A stretch of DNA of 13,298 nucleotides from SAR116 cluster bacterium (GCA_002691725.1 NZIT01000035.1:1-13298), one strand, 5' to 3'; shown: positions 1 to 7,685, counted from the first letter of the stretch. The notes: a model not told the origin generated them from the letters alone. Numbers and translations are program-made.

Positions 1-2
1 AG

Positions 3-35
3 AAAATCCGCAAAATTGATAGAGAAGTCAAATGA
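3..35 (+). CDS. C-terminal tail of upstream gene, probable MnhE subunit (partial)
   Basis: Reading from base 3, an open frame gives KIRKIDREVK followed by TGA at 33-35, and that stop overlaps the ATG of mnhF as ATGA. The other two forward frames either stop at once or run on as a shadow of mnhF. In Mrp/Mnh operons the gene directly before mnhF is mnhE, whose product ends in a short charged cytosolic tail, so this is most likely the last ten codons of mnhE. The fragment is too short to prove the family; the call rests on position and on the coupled overlap. Confidence 0.5.
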   Translation, partial: KIRKIDREVK

Positions 36-292
36 CTGTTTTGTTAGTCAGTATGGCAGCATTAGGGGTTGCGGTTTTAATCGCCTTGCTTCGGGTGGTG
101 TTGGGGCCAACCGCATTTGATCGTGTCTTGGCGGTGAACAGCATTGGGACGATTGTTATTATTGGGATTGCATTACATGGCTTTGTCATGGAACGCCCTG
201 AGTTTGTTGATATTGCTATCCTTTATGCCATTCTCAATTTTATTGGAACATTTGCCGTCCTTAAATTATTCAGCACGGGAAGGTTAAGCTAA
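32..292 (+). CDS. mnhF: Mrp/Mnh cation:proton antiporter subunit F
   Basis: This 86-residue membrane protein is the F subunit of the multisubunit Na+(K+)/H+ antiporter, a small three-helix subunit of the inner-membrane complex. The family signature is present: R21, the GPTAFDRV segment at 25-32 and D60 in the FVDIAILYAILNF segment, an acidic position in a membrane helix that is conserved in MrpF. The length is normal for MrpF. The ATG overlaps the stop of the upstream frame as ATGA and is preceded by GAGAAG, so translation is probably coupled. The next gene, mnhG, starts two bases after the stop. Family assignment is firm; whether the complex moves Na+, K+ or another ion cannot be read from the sequence. 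Confidence 0.93.
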   Translation: MTVLLVSMAALGVAVLIALLRVVLGPTAFDRVLAVNSIGTIVIIGIALHGFVMERPEFVDIAILYAILNFIGTFAVLKLFSTGRLS

Positions 293-294
293 TC

Positions 295-636
295 ATGGAA
301 AATATTATTCCATATATTGCGCTGACAAGTGTTGGATTTGGTGCTTTGCTTATCATTATTGGGGTTATTGGATTGGTGCGCTTGCCTGATGTGTATTCGC
401 GCATCCATGCCTCTGGTGTCGTTGATACAGGTGGCGCGGCTTTGATCTTGTTTGGGCTATGTCTCTATTCAGGATGGAATCTGGTAACCGTAAAGCTCAT
501 TGTTATTGGCGTATTTCTATTCTTTACCAGCCCTATTTCCGGCCATGCGATTGCACAGGTCGCGCATAGCCAGAAGGTAGATTTTCAAGGCGCTGATGAA
601 AGCAAGTCAAAACCCAATAATGAGGGAAAGGTATGA
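295..636 (+). CDS. mnhG: Mrp/Mnh cation:proton antiporter subunit G
   Basis: This 113-residue protein has the MnhG/PhaG domain. It has three predicted helices, at about 6-28, 43-60 and 63-80. The conserved RLPDVYSRIHASG segment lies at 29-41 and FTSPISGHAIAQVAH at 77-91, followed by a polar, Lys-rich cytosolic tail of about 20 residues. MrpG is a structural subunit packed beside MrpE and MrpF in the antiporter complex. The gene follows mnhF with a 2-nt gap, and its stop overlaps the next ATG as ATGA, so it is an internal operon gene. Length and motifs are typical. A long antisense reading frame over its 3' end has no recognisable content and is ignored. Confidence 0.93.
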   Translation: MENIIPYIALTSVGFGALLIIIGVIGLVRLPDVYSRIHASGVVDTGGAALILFGLCLYSGWNLVTVKLIVIGVFLFFTSPISGHAIAQVAHSQKVDFQGADESKSKPNNEGKV

Positions 637-1235
637 GCACGTTATTCATCAATATCTCTCTTGTCAGTTTCATGGTTGTGATCGCGTTAATGATTACGTT
701 TAGCCACAGGCTTTTCGCCATCATTATTATGTCAGGTGCATATTCGCTCATCTCTGCGGCGATGTTTGTTAATCTTGATGCGGTCGATGTGGCCTTTACC
801 GAAGCCGCGGTTGGTGCCGGGTTTTCAACGGTTTTATTTCTCGCCGCGATGGCATGGCTACCAGCGGAGGAAAAACGCAATAAAGCATTGGTAATCTTGC
901 CGCTTATGATTTGTCTTTTCACAGGTTCATTACTAATGTGGGCTGTGGCTTATCTGCCTGCATTAGGTGATCCGGCATCTGTTGTGCATCAGCATGTTGC
1001 CCCGCGATATTTAGCCGAAAGCTATGATAAGCTTCATATCCCTAATGTTGTTACCACCGTTCTGGCTAGCTATCGCGGCTTTGATACGTTAGGGGAGACG
1101 ATTGTTATTTTCACCGCTGGGCTAGGGGTTCTACTCATTCTTATGGGTAAGACAGGGCGTTCCCCAAAACCGAAAAAAGTGGATATCAGCGCCAAAGTTA
1201 GTGAAGCAAGAGATGAGGATGTAAATGAAAAATAA
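633..1235 (+). CDS. MbhD-MbhE domain protein, equivalent to MrpA C-terminal region (DUF4040)
   Basis: This 200-residue membrane protein matches the C-terminal part of MrpA, here a separate gene as in archaeal Mbh/Mbx operons. The first half is MbhD-like (DUF4040): several helices with the motif DVAFTEAAVGAG at 52-63, including the membrane-embedded E57. The second half is MbhE-like, with PNVVTTVLASYRGFDTLGE at about 137-155 followed by a helix; D151 and E155 sit in the family's conserved DTLGE motif. In Mrp structures this region lies in the proposed ion path between the antiporter-like subunits and the small subunits. The tail from 175 on is charged and cytosolic. The start overlaps the mnhG stop (ATGA), with GAGGG six bases upstream. 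MbhD and MbhE are separate proteins in archaea, so their fusion here is bacterial in style. Confidence 0.9.
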   Translation: MSTLFINISLVSFMVVIALMITFSHRLFAIIIMSGAYSLISAAMFVNLDAVDVAFTEAAVGAGFSTVLFLAAMAWLPAEEKRNKALVILPLMICLFTGSLLMWAVAYLPALGDPASVVHQHVAPRYLAESYDKLHIPNVVTTVLASYRGFDTLGETIVIFTAGLGVLLILMGKTGRSPKPKKVDISAKVSEARDEDVNEK

Positions 1236-1725
1236 TCCTATTCTTCGCGTCATTTCAAAAACACTATTTGCGCCGATTATTTTATACGGTCTCTATGTTC
1301 AGTTTCATGGTGACTTTGGCCCTGGTGGCGGCTTTCAGGCAGGTGTCATTATTGCCGCTGCCTTTATTCTCTATGGCATGGTGTTTAGTCTTGACGAATT
1401 AAAGCTACTGGCGCCGCCATCTATTGTTCATGCTCTGATGGCTTTGGGGGCATTAATTTACGCTGGCGTTGGCATAGCCACATTTCTGCTGGGGGCGGAG
1501 TTTTTGAATTATGATGTGTTGGCAGATTATCCAGCTAAGGGCCAGCATTATGGCATTATCTTGGTTGAGTTTGGGGTCGGGTTAACCGTGGCCAGCACTA
1601 TTCTTGGGTTGTTTATGGCTTTTGCCGGATTTGATATTCCCAGATATTCAGCTCGCGAGAAAGACGCTAAGCCAGCCAATAAAGCAGGTGCTAAAAGTCC
1701 AAAAAAGAGGGCATCTGATGACTGA
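1225..1725 (+). CDS. mnhB: Mrp/Mnh cation:proton antiporter subunit B
   Basis: This 166-residue protein has the MnhB domain. Four hydrophobic segments carry the hallmark QFHGDFGPGGGFQAGVI at 26-42, with H28 and the glycine run, and a second conserved stretch GIILVEFGVGLTVAST at 110-125 with a membrane glutamate at 115. From about 141 a Lys/Ala-rich cytosolic tail, longer than in compact MnhB proteins, continues to the end. The start at 1225 lies inside the end of the preceding gene (11-nt overlap) and has GAGG six bases upstream. The 3' end overlaps mnhC by 8 nt. MrpB sits at the interface between the MrpA C-terminal region and MrpC in known complexes. Confidence 0.93.
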   Translation: MKNNPILRVISKTLFAPIILYGLYVQFHGDFGPGGGFQAGVIIAAAFILYGMVFSLDELKLLAPPSIVHALMALGALIYAGVGIATFLLGAEFLNYDVLADYPAKGQHYGIILVEFGVGLTVASTILGLFMAFAGFDIPRYSAREKDAKPANKAGAKSPKKRASDD

Positions 1726-2122
1726 TTTACTGCTTTCGCATTGGAATTACTTTATTGTTGTTCTGCTCATGATGATTGGATTGTTTATCCTTATATCGAG
1801 CATGAACCTGGTTAAGAAACTCATCGGTTTAAGCCTGTTTCAAACCTCTGTATTCTTATTCTATATCTCACTTGGCAAGATCAATGGCGGGACGGCGCCG
1901 ATCATTATGAAATCTGGCCATGATGGTCATTCAAGTCATGAGATTCTTTATTCAAACCCTCTGCCGCATGTTCTCATCCTGACGGCGATTGTTGTTGGTG
2001 TTGCGACAACCGCACTTGGTCTGGCTCTGGTTCTTCGCATCAAAGCCAGTTTTGACAGCATTGAGGAAGACGATATTTTACTGGCCAAGCGTGAGCTGAG
2101 GAAGCGGAGCAAATCATCATGA
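1718..2122 (+). CDS. mnhC: Mrp/Mnh cation:proton antiporter subunit C (NuoK-like)
   Basis: This 134-residue, three-helix protein is homologous to complex I NuoK and forms part of the connection between antiporter-like subunits. The family core NLVKKLIGLSLFQTSVFLFY lies at 30-49 and PLPHVLILTAIVVGVATTAL at 81-100. The frame stays open upstream to 1604, but the ATG at 1718 was chosen because AGAGG sits seven bases before it, the protein then starts like other MnhC proteins, and the overlap with mnhB falls to 8 nt. A His-rich loop (H68, H71, H74) separates helices 2 and 3. The stop region overlaps the mnhD start by 4 nt (ATGA). Confidence 0.93.
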   Translation: MTDLLLSHWNYFIVVLLMMIGLFILISSMNLVKKLIGLSLFQTSVFLFYISLGKINGGTAPIIMKSGHDGHSSHEILYSNPLPHVLILTAIVVGVATTALGLALVLRIKASFDSIEEDDILLAKRELRKRSKSS

Positions 2123-3618
2123 TTGAATGGATGTTGCATTTGCCCGGCATTATTGTTGTCATCCCATTGGTGATGGCAATTATTGTGGCATTACTGCCCT
2201 CGCGCTTAGGCTGGCTTGGTGCTGTTCTTGGCTCTGGTCTGTCGTTTTGGGCGGCAATTGTTCTGGTTATGCATATGCTTGAAGCTACTGCCATGACACG
2301 CATTTCCTATTATCTTGGCGGCTGGCCGCCACCCTGGGGGATTGAGTTTGCTGTTGATCATGCCACCACATTAGTCATTGTGACCATCACAGCTTTAGGT
2401 TTTCTATCAACTTTGTCAGGTAATACACTGATATTCAAAGACATTCATGATGAAGATAAGGGACGTTTCTTTGCCGCTTGGCTGTTAACACTTGGCGGAT
2501 TACTGGGCTTGGTCATGACTGCAGATGCGTTTAATCTGTTTGTCTTTTTTGAGATATCATCGCTCGCCTCAGTCACATTAGTCGCTATGGGCAGTGGCCG
2601 TGATAAACGCGCCTTGGTGGCAGCATTTAACTATTTGGTGATAGGCGCGATTGGGGCAACATTCTATGTTATTGGTGTCGGCTTTTGCTATGCCATGACC
2701 GGAACACTGAATATGGTCGATATGGCGGCACGACTTCCAGATGTTGCTAATCCTGTTCCGGTTTATATTGGGCTTGCTTTCATGGTGTCTGGCGTCATGG
2801 TCAAAGCGGCTGTTTTCCCGGTTCATTTCTGGTTGCCGCCATCTTACGGATACGCGCCAATGGCGGTGACAAGTCTTTTAGCCGCTATCGCAACAAAAGC
2901 CTCACTTTATGTATTGATCCGAATCTTGATGACAATTTTTGGCGGTATCGCTGATATCCCGTTATTGATCATGCAATGGGTATTAATGCCGCTAGCTTTG
3001 ATGGCGATCTTACTAGGAACGATCCTTGCTATATATGAAAAAGACGCTAAGTTCATGCTCGCTCATTCATCGGTGGCGCAAATAGGTTATATCGTGCTTG
3101 GCTTTGGTGTGGCGACTATGGCTGGTGTGCAGTCCGGGTTTATCCATATTGCCAATCATGCCATGATTAAGGGCGGAATGTTTATCGGGCTTGGCGGCTT
3201 GGCCATGGCAGTTGCTGGCAAAACAGACTTTTCCAGTCTTGCCGGATTGGGGCGTAGAATGCCTCTGACTTCAAGCGGATTTTTGATTTGCGGGTTAAGC
3301 TTAATCGGTGTCCCGCTAACCGCTGGCTTTATCTCTAAGTTCTATTTGGTGTCGGCCATTATATCTGCTGGCTACTGGCAAATTGCGGCGATTGTATTGC
3401 TATCCAGCGCCTTATCAGTGATCTATTTGTGGCGATTAGTGGAAACATTATGGTTCTCTCCAGCAAATGAGTCGGAAACACGGCTGCCTGAACAGCCCAT
3501 GATCTATCTTCCGTTATGGGTATTGGCAGGGGCTAATATCTGGCTCGGCATTGATGCAGGGCTAATCACGGGCTTAGCCAAGATGGCGTCTATCACCTTA
3601 TTTGGAGGCATTTCATAA
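2119..3618 (+). CDS. mnhD: Mrp/Mnh cation:proton antiporter subunit D (NuoM/NuoN-like)
   Basis: This 499-residue polytopic protein with a Proton_antipo_M core is one of the proton-translocating, antiporter-like subunits. The key membrane charges are in place: E145 in LFVFFEIS (TM5), K229 in GVMVKAAVFPVHFWLP (TM7), K260 in TM8, H343 and H347 before K351 in the central helices, and K407 in TAGFISKFYL (TM12). Length is normal for MrpD, and nothing suggests loss of the proton path. The ATG overlaps the mnhC stop (ATGA), and the TAA stop shares one base with the next ATG (TAATG). As first of three antiporter-like subunits it should contact MnhC. Direction and ion specificity cannot be read from sequence. 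Confidence 0.93.
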   Translation: MIEWMLHLPGIIVVIPLVMAIIVALLPSRLGWLGAVLGSGLSFWAAIVLVMHMLEATAMTRISYYLGGWPPPWGIEFAVDHATTLVIVTITALGFLSTLSGNTLIFKDIHDEDKGRFFAAWLLTLGGLLGLVMTADAFNLFVFFEISSLASVTLVAMGSGRDKRALVAAFNYLVIGAIGATFYVIGVGFCYAMTGTLNMVDMAARLPDVANPVPVYIGLAFMVSGVMVKAAVFPVHFWLPPSYGYAPMAVTSLLAAIATKASLYVLIRILMTIFGGIADIPLLIMQWVLMPLALMAILLGTILAIYEKDAKFMLAHSSVAQIGYIVLGFGVATMAGVQSGFIHIANHAMIKGGMFIGLGGLAMAVAGKTDFSSLAGLGRRMPLTSSGFLICGLSLIGVPLTAGFISKFYLVSAIISAGYWQIAAIVLLSSALSVIYLWRLVETLWFSPANESETRLPEQPMIYLPLWVLAGANIWLGIDAGLITGLAKMASITLFGGIS

Positions 3619-5069
3619 TGACTGCTGATAATGCCATTATCCTGGGTTTGGTTGTCCCGCTTGCGGTAGCTGTGCTGACGCCTGTGTTTGGGTCACGGCC
3701 AGATATCCGCGACATCTTGGGGCCATTAGGCGGCATTGTTAGTTTTTATGCCGCGATGACCATAGCCTTAGCGGTGCTAAATGGGGAGACCCCTGAATGG
3801 TTTATTCTATCCATTTCAGAAGGCCTCAATTTCAGCTTTAAGGTAACGCCTCTTGGGGCTGTGTTTGGGCTTGTTGCCTCAGGGTTGTGGATTATGGCGG
3901 CCATATATTCGGTTGGCTATATGCGCGGCAATGATGAGGCTAATCAAACGCGATTTAATGCTTTTTATGCGATTGCCGTTCATGCCGCTTTAGCGATTGC
4001 ATGGTCAGGCAATCTGCTCATGTTGTTTATATTCTATGAAGTGCTGACATTTTCGACCTATCCATTGGTCATTCATAAACAAACAAAAGACGCTATGTGG
4101 GCAGGGCGGCTTTATATGGGTATTCTGGTTGGGACATCCTTAATGCTGCTACTGCCAGCTGTCATCTGGGTTTGGATTGCAACCGGATCGCTTGATTTCG
4201 TCCCCGGCGGTATTCTGGCTGGTAAGATTGATCCTGGCTATGTGCCGTGGATGCTGGCTTTATTTGCCTTTGGCGTTGGTAAATCGGCATTGATGCCTAT
4301 TCATCGCTGGTTGCCGGCGGCCATGGTTGCGCCAACACCTGTCTCGGCTTTATTACATGCGGTGGCGGTTGTTAAGGCTGGTGTGTTCACCATGCTGATG
4401 GTGGTGGTTTATATTTTCGGATATGACTTTTTGTCGATAACGGGCGGTTCTGTTTGGCTGATCTGGCTGGCATCATTTACCATTCTGGCCTCTAGCGTCA
4501 TTGCCATCCAAAAAGATGATATCAAGGCAAGGCTGGCATATTCCACCATTTCACAATTATCATATATTGTCCTTGGCGCGGCGCTCGCCAATGAACTGGC
4601 GGCAAAGGGCGCGGCATTGCATATCGTCATGCATGCTAGTGCAAAAATTACGCTGTTCTTTTGTGCTGGTGCTATTTACGTGTCTGCCCATCTTAATAAA
4701 GTCTCTCAGCTAAATGGCTTGGGCTATCGGATGCCGCTTATCTTTATTGCCTTTTTCCTTGCTTCCTTATCCATTATTGGTATTCCACCACTTGGCGGGT
4801 CATGGAGCAAGTTTTTGCTAATGGCAGGGGCGGCAGATAATGCCATGATCATGGTTATTATTGTGTTGGCGGTGTCGTCTTTGATGAATGTATGGTATTT
4901 ACTTGAGCCAGTTATTCGCGGATTTTATTTGCCAGAAAAATCACCTGTGCATGTTGAAAAATTGCCTTTGGTGGTGATACCGCCTGTTTTAACGGCTATA
5001 TTATGCATTGTTTTGTTTTTTGCTCCTTGGCCATTTTTGTCTCTAATTAATATGATGGTGATGCCATGA
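3618..5069 (+). CDS. Second antiporter-like subunit, NuoL/MrpA N-terminal type
   Basis: This 483-residue membrane protein has a Proton_antipo_M core. The charged residues expected of a working pump subunit are present: E141 in LFIFYEVLTF, K222 in FGVGKSALMPIHRWLP, H247 and K253 in LLHAVAVVKAG, H335, H339 and K343 in the central helices, and K398 in GGSWSKFLL. The LHAVAVVKAG segment resembles NuoL and the N-terminal half of MrpA more than MrpD, so it may stand in for the MrpA N-terminal half that no gene in this window encodes intact. It is shorter than NuoL and lacks a long C-terminal arm. The start is firm: TAATG junction with GGAGG nine bases upstream. The end overlaps the next gene by 4 nt. 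It is often annotated simply as subunit D. Confidence 0.87.
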   Translation: MTADNAIILGLVVPLAVAVLTPVFGSRPDIRDILGPLGGIVSFYAAMTIALAVLNGETPEWFILSISEGLNFSFKVTPLGAVFGLVASGLWIMAAIYSVGYMRGNDEANQTRFNAFYAIAVHAALAIAWSGNLLMLFIFYEVLTFSTYPLVIHKQTKDAMWAGRLYMGILVGTSLMLLLPAVIWVWIATGSLDFVPGGILAGKIDPGYVPWMLALFAFGVGKSALMPIHRWLPAAMVAPTPVSALLHAVAVVKAGVFTMLMVVVYIFGYDFLSITGGSVWLIWLASFTILASSVIAIQKDDIKARLAYSTISQLSYIVLGAALANELAAKGAALHIVMHASAKITLFFCAGAIYVSAHLNKVSQLNGLGYRMPLIFIAFFLASLSIIGIPPLGGSWSKFLLMAGAADNAMIMVIIVLAVSSLMNVWYLLEPVIRGFYLPEKSPVHVEKLPLVVIPPVLTAILCIVLFFAPWPFLSLINMMVMP

Positions 5070-5350
5070 AGAATGATGACATCAATAAAAAAGTAGAAAT
5101 TATGACATTAGAACGGTTTGGCCGTGCCTTTACCTTTGTTGTTGTTATTGGCATCTTTATTCTATTGGTGATTGAAATCTTTGCGCAGCGTCATGGTGAG
5201 TTTGCACTGGAAGATATGTTCTTCTTTCCTGGTATATTTGGATTTGTAGCGTTTATTTTTGTTGTCATGGCTGGCACTTTGCTCAGGCGTCTCATTATGC
5301 GTGATGAAGATTATTACAGCAAAAGAGAAGGAGCAAATGATGATACCTGA
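5066..5350 (+). CDS. Small two-helix membrane protein of unknown family inside the antiporter operon
   Basis: I do not recognise this 94-residue protein. It has a polar N-terminus with alternating acid and Lys residues (1-20), a hydrophobic helix at about 22-39, a short loop with Glu and Asp (45-50), a Phe/Gly-rich second helix at about 53-74, then RRLIMRDEDYYSKRE, a strongly charged cytosolic tail. Its ATG overlaps the preceding stop as ATGA and its 3' end overlaps the next antiporter gene, so it is co-translated with two antiporter-like subunits and is probably a structural or linker subunit. It has no MnhE, F, G or C signature. An N-terminal ATG at residue 13 is a possible shorter start. 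Its role is inferred from position only. Confidence 0.75.
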   Translation: MKNDDINKKVEIMTLERFGRAFTFVVVIGIFILLVIEIFAQRHGEFALEDMFFFPGIFGFVAFIFVVMAGTLLRRLIMRDEDYYSKREGANDDT

Positions 5351-7037
5351 TTTTGGTCTTCCTCCTGGCTTGTTAATGATCATTGGTGCTGGTCTAATTC
5401 CATTTCTGCCTGCCAATCTCCGCCATATCTGGATGCTATTGGCGATTGCCTGTTCAGCGACAACCCTAACCGCGCCATATGGTGATCATGTCATATGGAA
5501 CGTGATGGGCATGGAATTATCGCTGTTTCATGTTGATAATCTGACCTTTCCGTTTTCTTTAATATTCCATATTGCCGCTGTGTTAACCGTCATATACAGC
5601 TGGCATGTGAAGTCATGGGCTGAACAAACGGCCGTTTTATCCTATGCAGGAGCGGCCATTGCGGCGGTTCATGCCGGGGATTTGATTAGCCTCTTTATTT
5701 GGTGGGAAGCCACCGCCATCACGTCCGTGTTTATCATTCTCGCCGCAGATACGGTGTCTGCGCGCCATGCGGCCATGCGCTATCTGATTATCCAAGTATC
5801 GAGTGGGGTGTTGTTAATCGGCGGTGCGGCGCTCTATTTTCATGAATATGGCCGCATTACTTTTGAGGCTATGACCCTTGGCTCAATGGCGACATGGTTT
5901 ATTTTTATCGCATTCGGGATCAAAGCGGCATTCCCGTTTTTGAACGGCTGGCTTCAAGATGCTTATCCCGAAGCAAGCATCACTGGCACGGTGGCTTTAT
6001 CTGCATTTACGACCAAATTAGCGATTTACGCCTTGGCTCGCGGCTTTCCGGGAACCGAATTACTGATCTGGATCGGTGCCGTGATGACCGCCTTTCCGGT
6101 ATTCTTTGCGGTTATTGAAAACGATCTTCGCCGCGTGCTATCGTTCAGCCTCAATAATCAGCTTGGCTTCATGGTGGTTGCCATTGGTATAGGAACTCCG
6201 CTTGCGTTAAATGGCGCGGTCGCTCATGCTTTTGTTCATATTATCTATAAATCGCTGCTCTTTATGTCGGTTGGGACGGTGATGTTTCACACAAAAACGG
6301 CAAAGGCGTCTGAACTTGGTGGGCTTTATAAGCAGATGCCATTTACGATGATATGTTGCATTATTGGTGCGATGTCTATCTCTGCATTCCCTCTATTTAG
6401 CGGATTTGTTGCGAAATCACTGACCATGTCGGCGCTTGGTGGGACGGAATTTATATTAGCCTATTTTATTCTGCTCTTTGCTTCTGCTGGTGTCTTGGAA
6501 CATTCAGGCATTAAGATACCATTCTTCACGTTTTTCGCGCATCCGTCAGAATGCGTCATTGGTAAAACCCCAAATGGCATGTTGATCGCCATGGGGATTG
6601 CGGCGGTAATGTGCATTGGTATCGGTATTTTCCCGCAGTTGCTGTATCAAATCCTTCCCTATGCAAAGGTTAAAAACCCGTATGATTTAAGCCATGTGAC
6701 AGGCCAGTTGCAGCTGCTTCTATTGGCAGGGCTAGCTTTTGTTGTGTTAATGCGGACAGGTCTATATCCACCAGAGATAAGGTCTACCGTTCTCAATTCT
6801 GATTGGTTTTATCGGCGTTTGGCGCCCGCTATTATTAGCTCAGTGCTGGCGATCATTATGCCAATCGTTAAAGCCGTGGATGATCTGATTATCAGCGTTG
6901 CAAAAACCGTCATGCGAGGGGCGAAATGGGTATCTGAACATCCTGTCTCAGGGCCTGTTATCCCGGGGCCAGCGGCATTGGTTCAGGTCATTGTCCTCGT
7001 TGTTATTGTGGCAGCTATTTATGCAAACCTTGGCTAG
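5340..7037 (+). CDS. Third antiporter-like subunit with C-terminal arm (Proton_antipo_M)
   Basis: This protein of about 565 residues has a Proton_antipo_M core: E123 in LFIWWEATAI, K195 in AFGIKAAFPFLNGWL, K226 in FTTKLAIY, H296 and H300 before K304, and K359 in FSGFVAKSL. After the core come a helix at about 457-471, a soluble motif NSDWFYRR at 486-493, a long amphipathic-looking stretch at about 494-530 and a final helix at 546-562. This layout recalls the lateral helix and anchor of NuoL/MrpA/MbhI. Two adjacent ATGs exist (5337 and 5340); AGGAG at 5329-5333 sits six bases from the second, which I prefer. The frame is open back to 5259, but that stretch overlaps the small membrane protein. 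It closes the antiporter operon. Confidence 0.87.
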   Translation: MIPDFGLPPGLLMIIGAGLIPFLPANLRHIWMLLAIACSATTLTAPYGDHVIWNVMGMELSLFHVDNLTFPFSLIFHIAAVLTVIYSWHVKSWAEQTAVLSYAGAAIAAVHAGDLISLFIWWEATAITSVFIILAADTVSARHAAMRYLIIQVSSGVLLIGGAALYFHEYGRITFEAMTLGSMATWFIFIAFGIKAAFPFLNGWLQDAYPEASITGTVALSAFTTKLAIYALARGFPGTELLIWIGAVMTAFPVFFAVIENDLRRVLSFSLNNQLGFMVVAIGIGTPLALNGAVAHAFVHIIYKSLLFMSVGTVMFHTKTAKASELGGLYKQMPFTMICCIIGAMSISAFPLFSGFVAKSLTMSALGGTEFILAYFILLFASAGVLEHSGIKIPFFTFFAHPSECVIGKTPNGMLIAMGIAAVMCIGIGIFPQLLYQILPYAKVKNPYDLSHVTGQLQLLLLAGLAFVVLMRTGLYPPEIRSTVLNSDWFYRRLAPAIISSVLAIIMPIVKAVDDLIISVAKTVMRGAKWVSEHPVSGPVIPGPAALVQVIVLVVIVAAIYANLG

Positions 7038-7554
7038 ATGGAATTTTAATCTATCTAAAAGAGCAAAAATTGCCGTCATCACCTTCGCGCTAATTATATT
7101 AGTATGCGCTAAAGTCAGCCAGGGTTTAGCGAATGACTTAATTAGACTGTCCCTATATGATCCTGATCATGACCAATGGCATGACATTCTAGCCGAATTA
7201 GCAGTAACGCCCGAACAACGCCGAACAGGGCTAATGCATCGCCAATATCTCTCCGATCATCATGGTATGCTATTTATTTATGAGCAGGAAAGACCTTTAT
7301 CATTTTGGATGAAGAATACCTATATATCGCTTGATATTATTTATTTTTCTTCTGATGGGGTATGGGTGAATACGGCTCCTAATACCACCCCTTTAAGCCT
7401 GACAACCTATCCGTCTCTGGCACCTGCCCAATTTGTTCTGGAGCTACCAGCAGGGCAGGCTAAACGCCTTAATATTGGCGCAGGAAGCCAGTTTATCGTG
7501 AAAGACTGCAATATGCTAAAATCAGGACTTGATTTCGTGCCATGCACTAGATAA
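7021..7554 (+). CDS. Exported DUF192 family protein
   Basis: This 177-residue protein has an N-terminal signal peptide: basic SKRAK at 12-16, a hydrophobic run at 17-30 and a likely cleavage after GLA at 37. The mature part is a DUF192 domain with RRTGLMHRQYL at 67-77, HGMLFIY at 81-87 and FWMKNTYISLDIIYF at 95-109. DUF192 proteins are small beta-rich, mostly periplasmic proteins of unsettled function. Cysteines at 163 and 175 lie after the domain and could pair once exported. The start at 7021 lies 17 nt inside the last antiporter gene; it was chosen because it gives a clean signal peptide, although no clear ribosome site precedes it. It is probably read from the same transcript, but a functional link to ion transport is unproven. 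Confidence 0.85.
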   Translation: MQTLARWNFNLSKRAKIAVITFALIILVCAKVSQGLANDLIRLSLYDPDHDQWHDILAELAVTPEQRRTGLMHRQYLSDHHGMLFIYEQERPLSFWMKNTYISLDIIYFSSDGVWVNTAPNTTPLSLTTYPSLAPAQFVLELPAGQAKRLNIGAGSQFIVKDCNMLKSGLDFVPCTR

Positions 7555-7562
7555 ATATAATC

Positions 7563-7585
7563 TTATCTTTACCGTTTTAAGATAA
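7563..7585 (+). repeat. 7-bp inverted repeat between the DUF192 gene and tRNA-Pro
   Basis: TTATCTT at 7563-7569 is the exact reverse complement of AAGATAA at 7579-7585, around a 9-nt loop. The stem is A/T-rich and has no T-tract directly after it, so it is at best a weak transcription end or RNA processing signal ahead of the tRNA. Confidence 0.35.
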
Positions 7586-7589
7586 TTGT

Positions 7590-7666
<77 letters not shown>

Positions 7667-7685
7667 TTTTAGCATCATAACGTCT

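Noticed and set aside
533..922. 129-codon antisense open frame over mnhG and the MbhD/E gene
   Set aside because: It is fully covered by two strongly supported genes on the other strand and its translation has no recognisable domain.
1604..1717. N-terminal extension of MnhC to an upstream ATG
   Set aside because: It would overlap mnhB by more than 100 bases and add a non-homologous leader; the ATG at 1718 has a good ribosome site and a family-like start.
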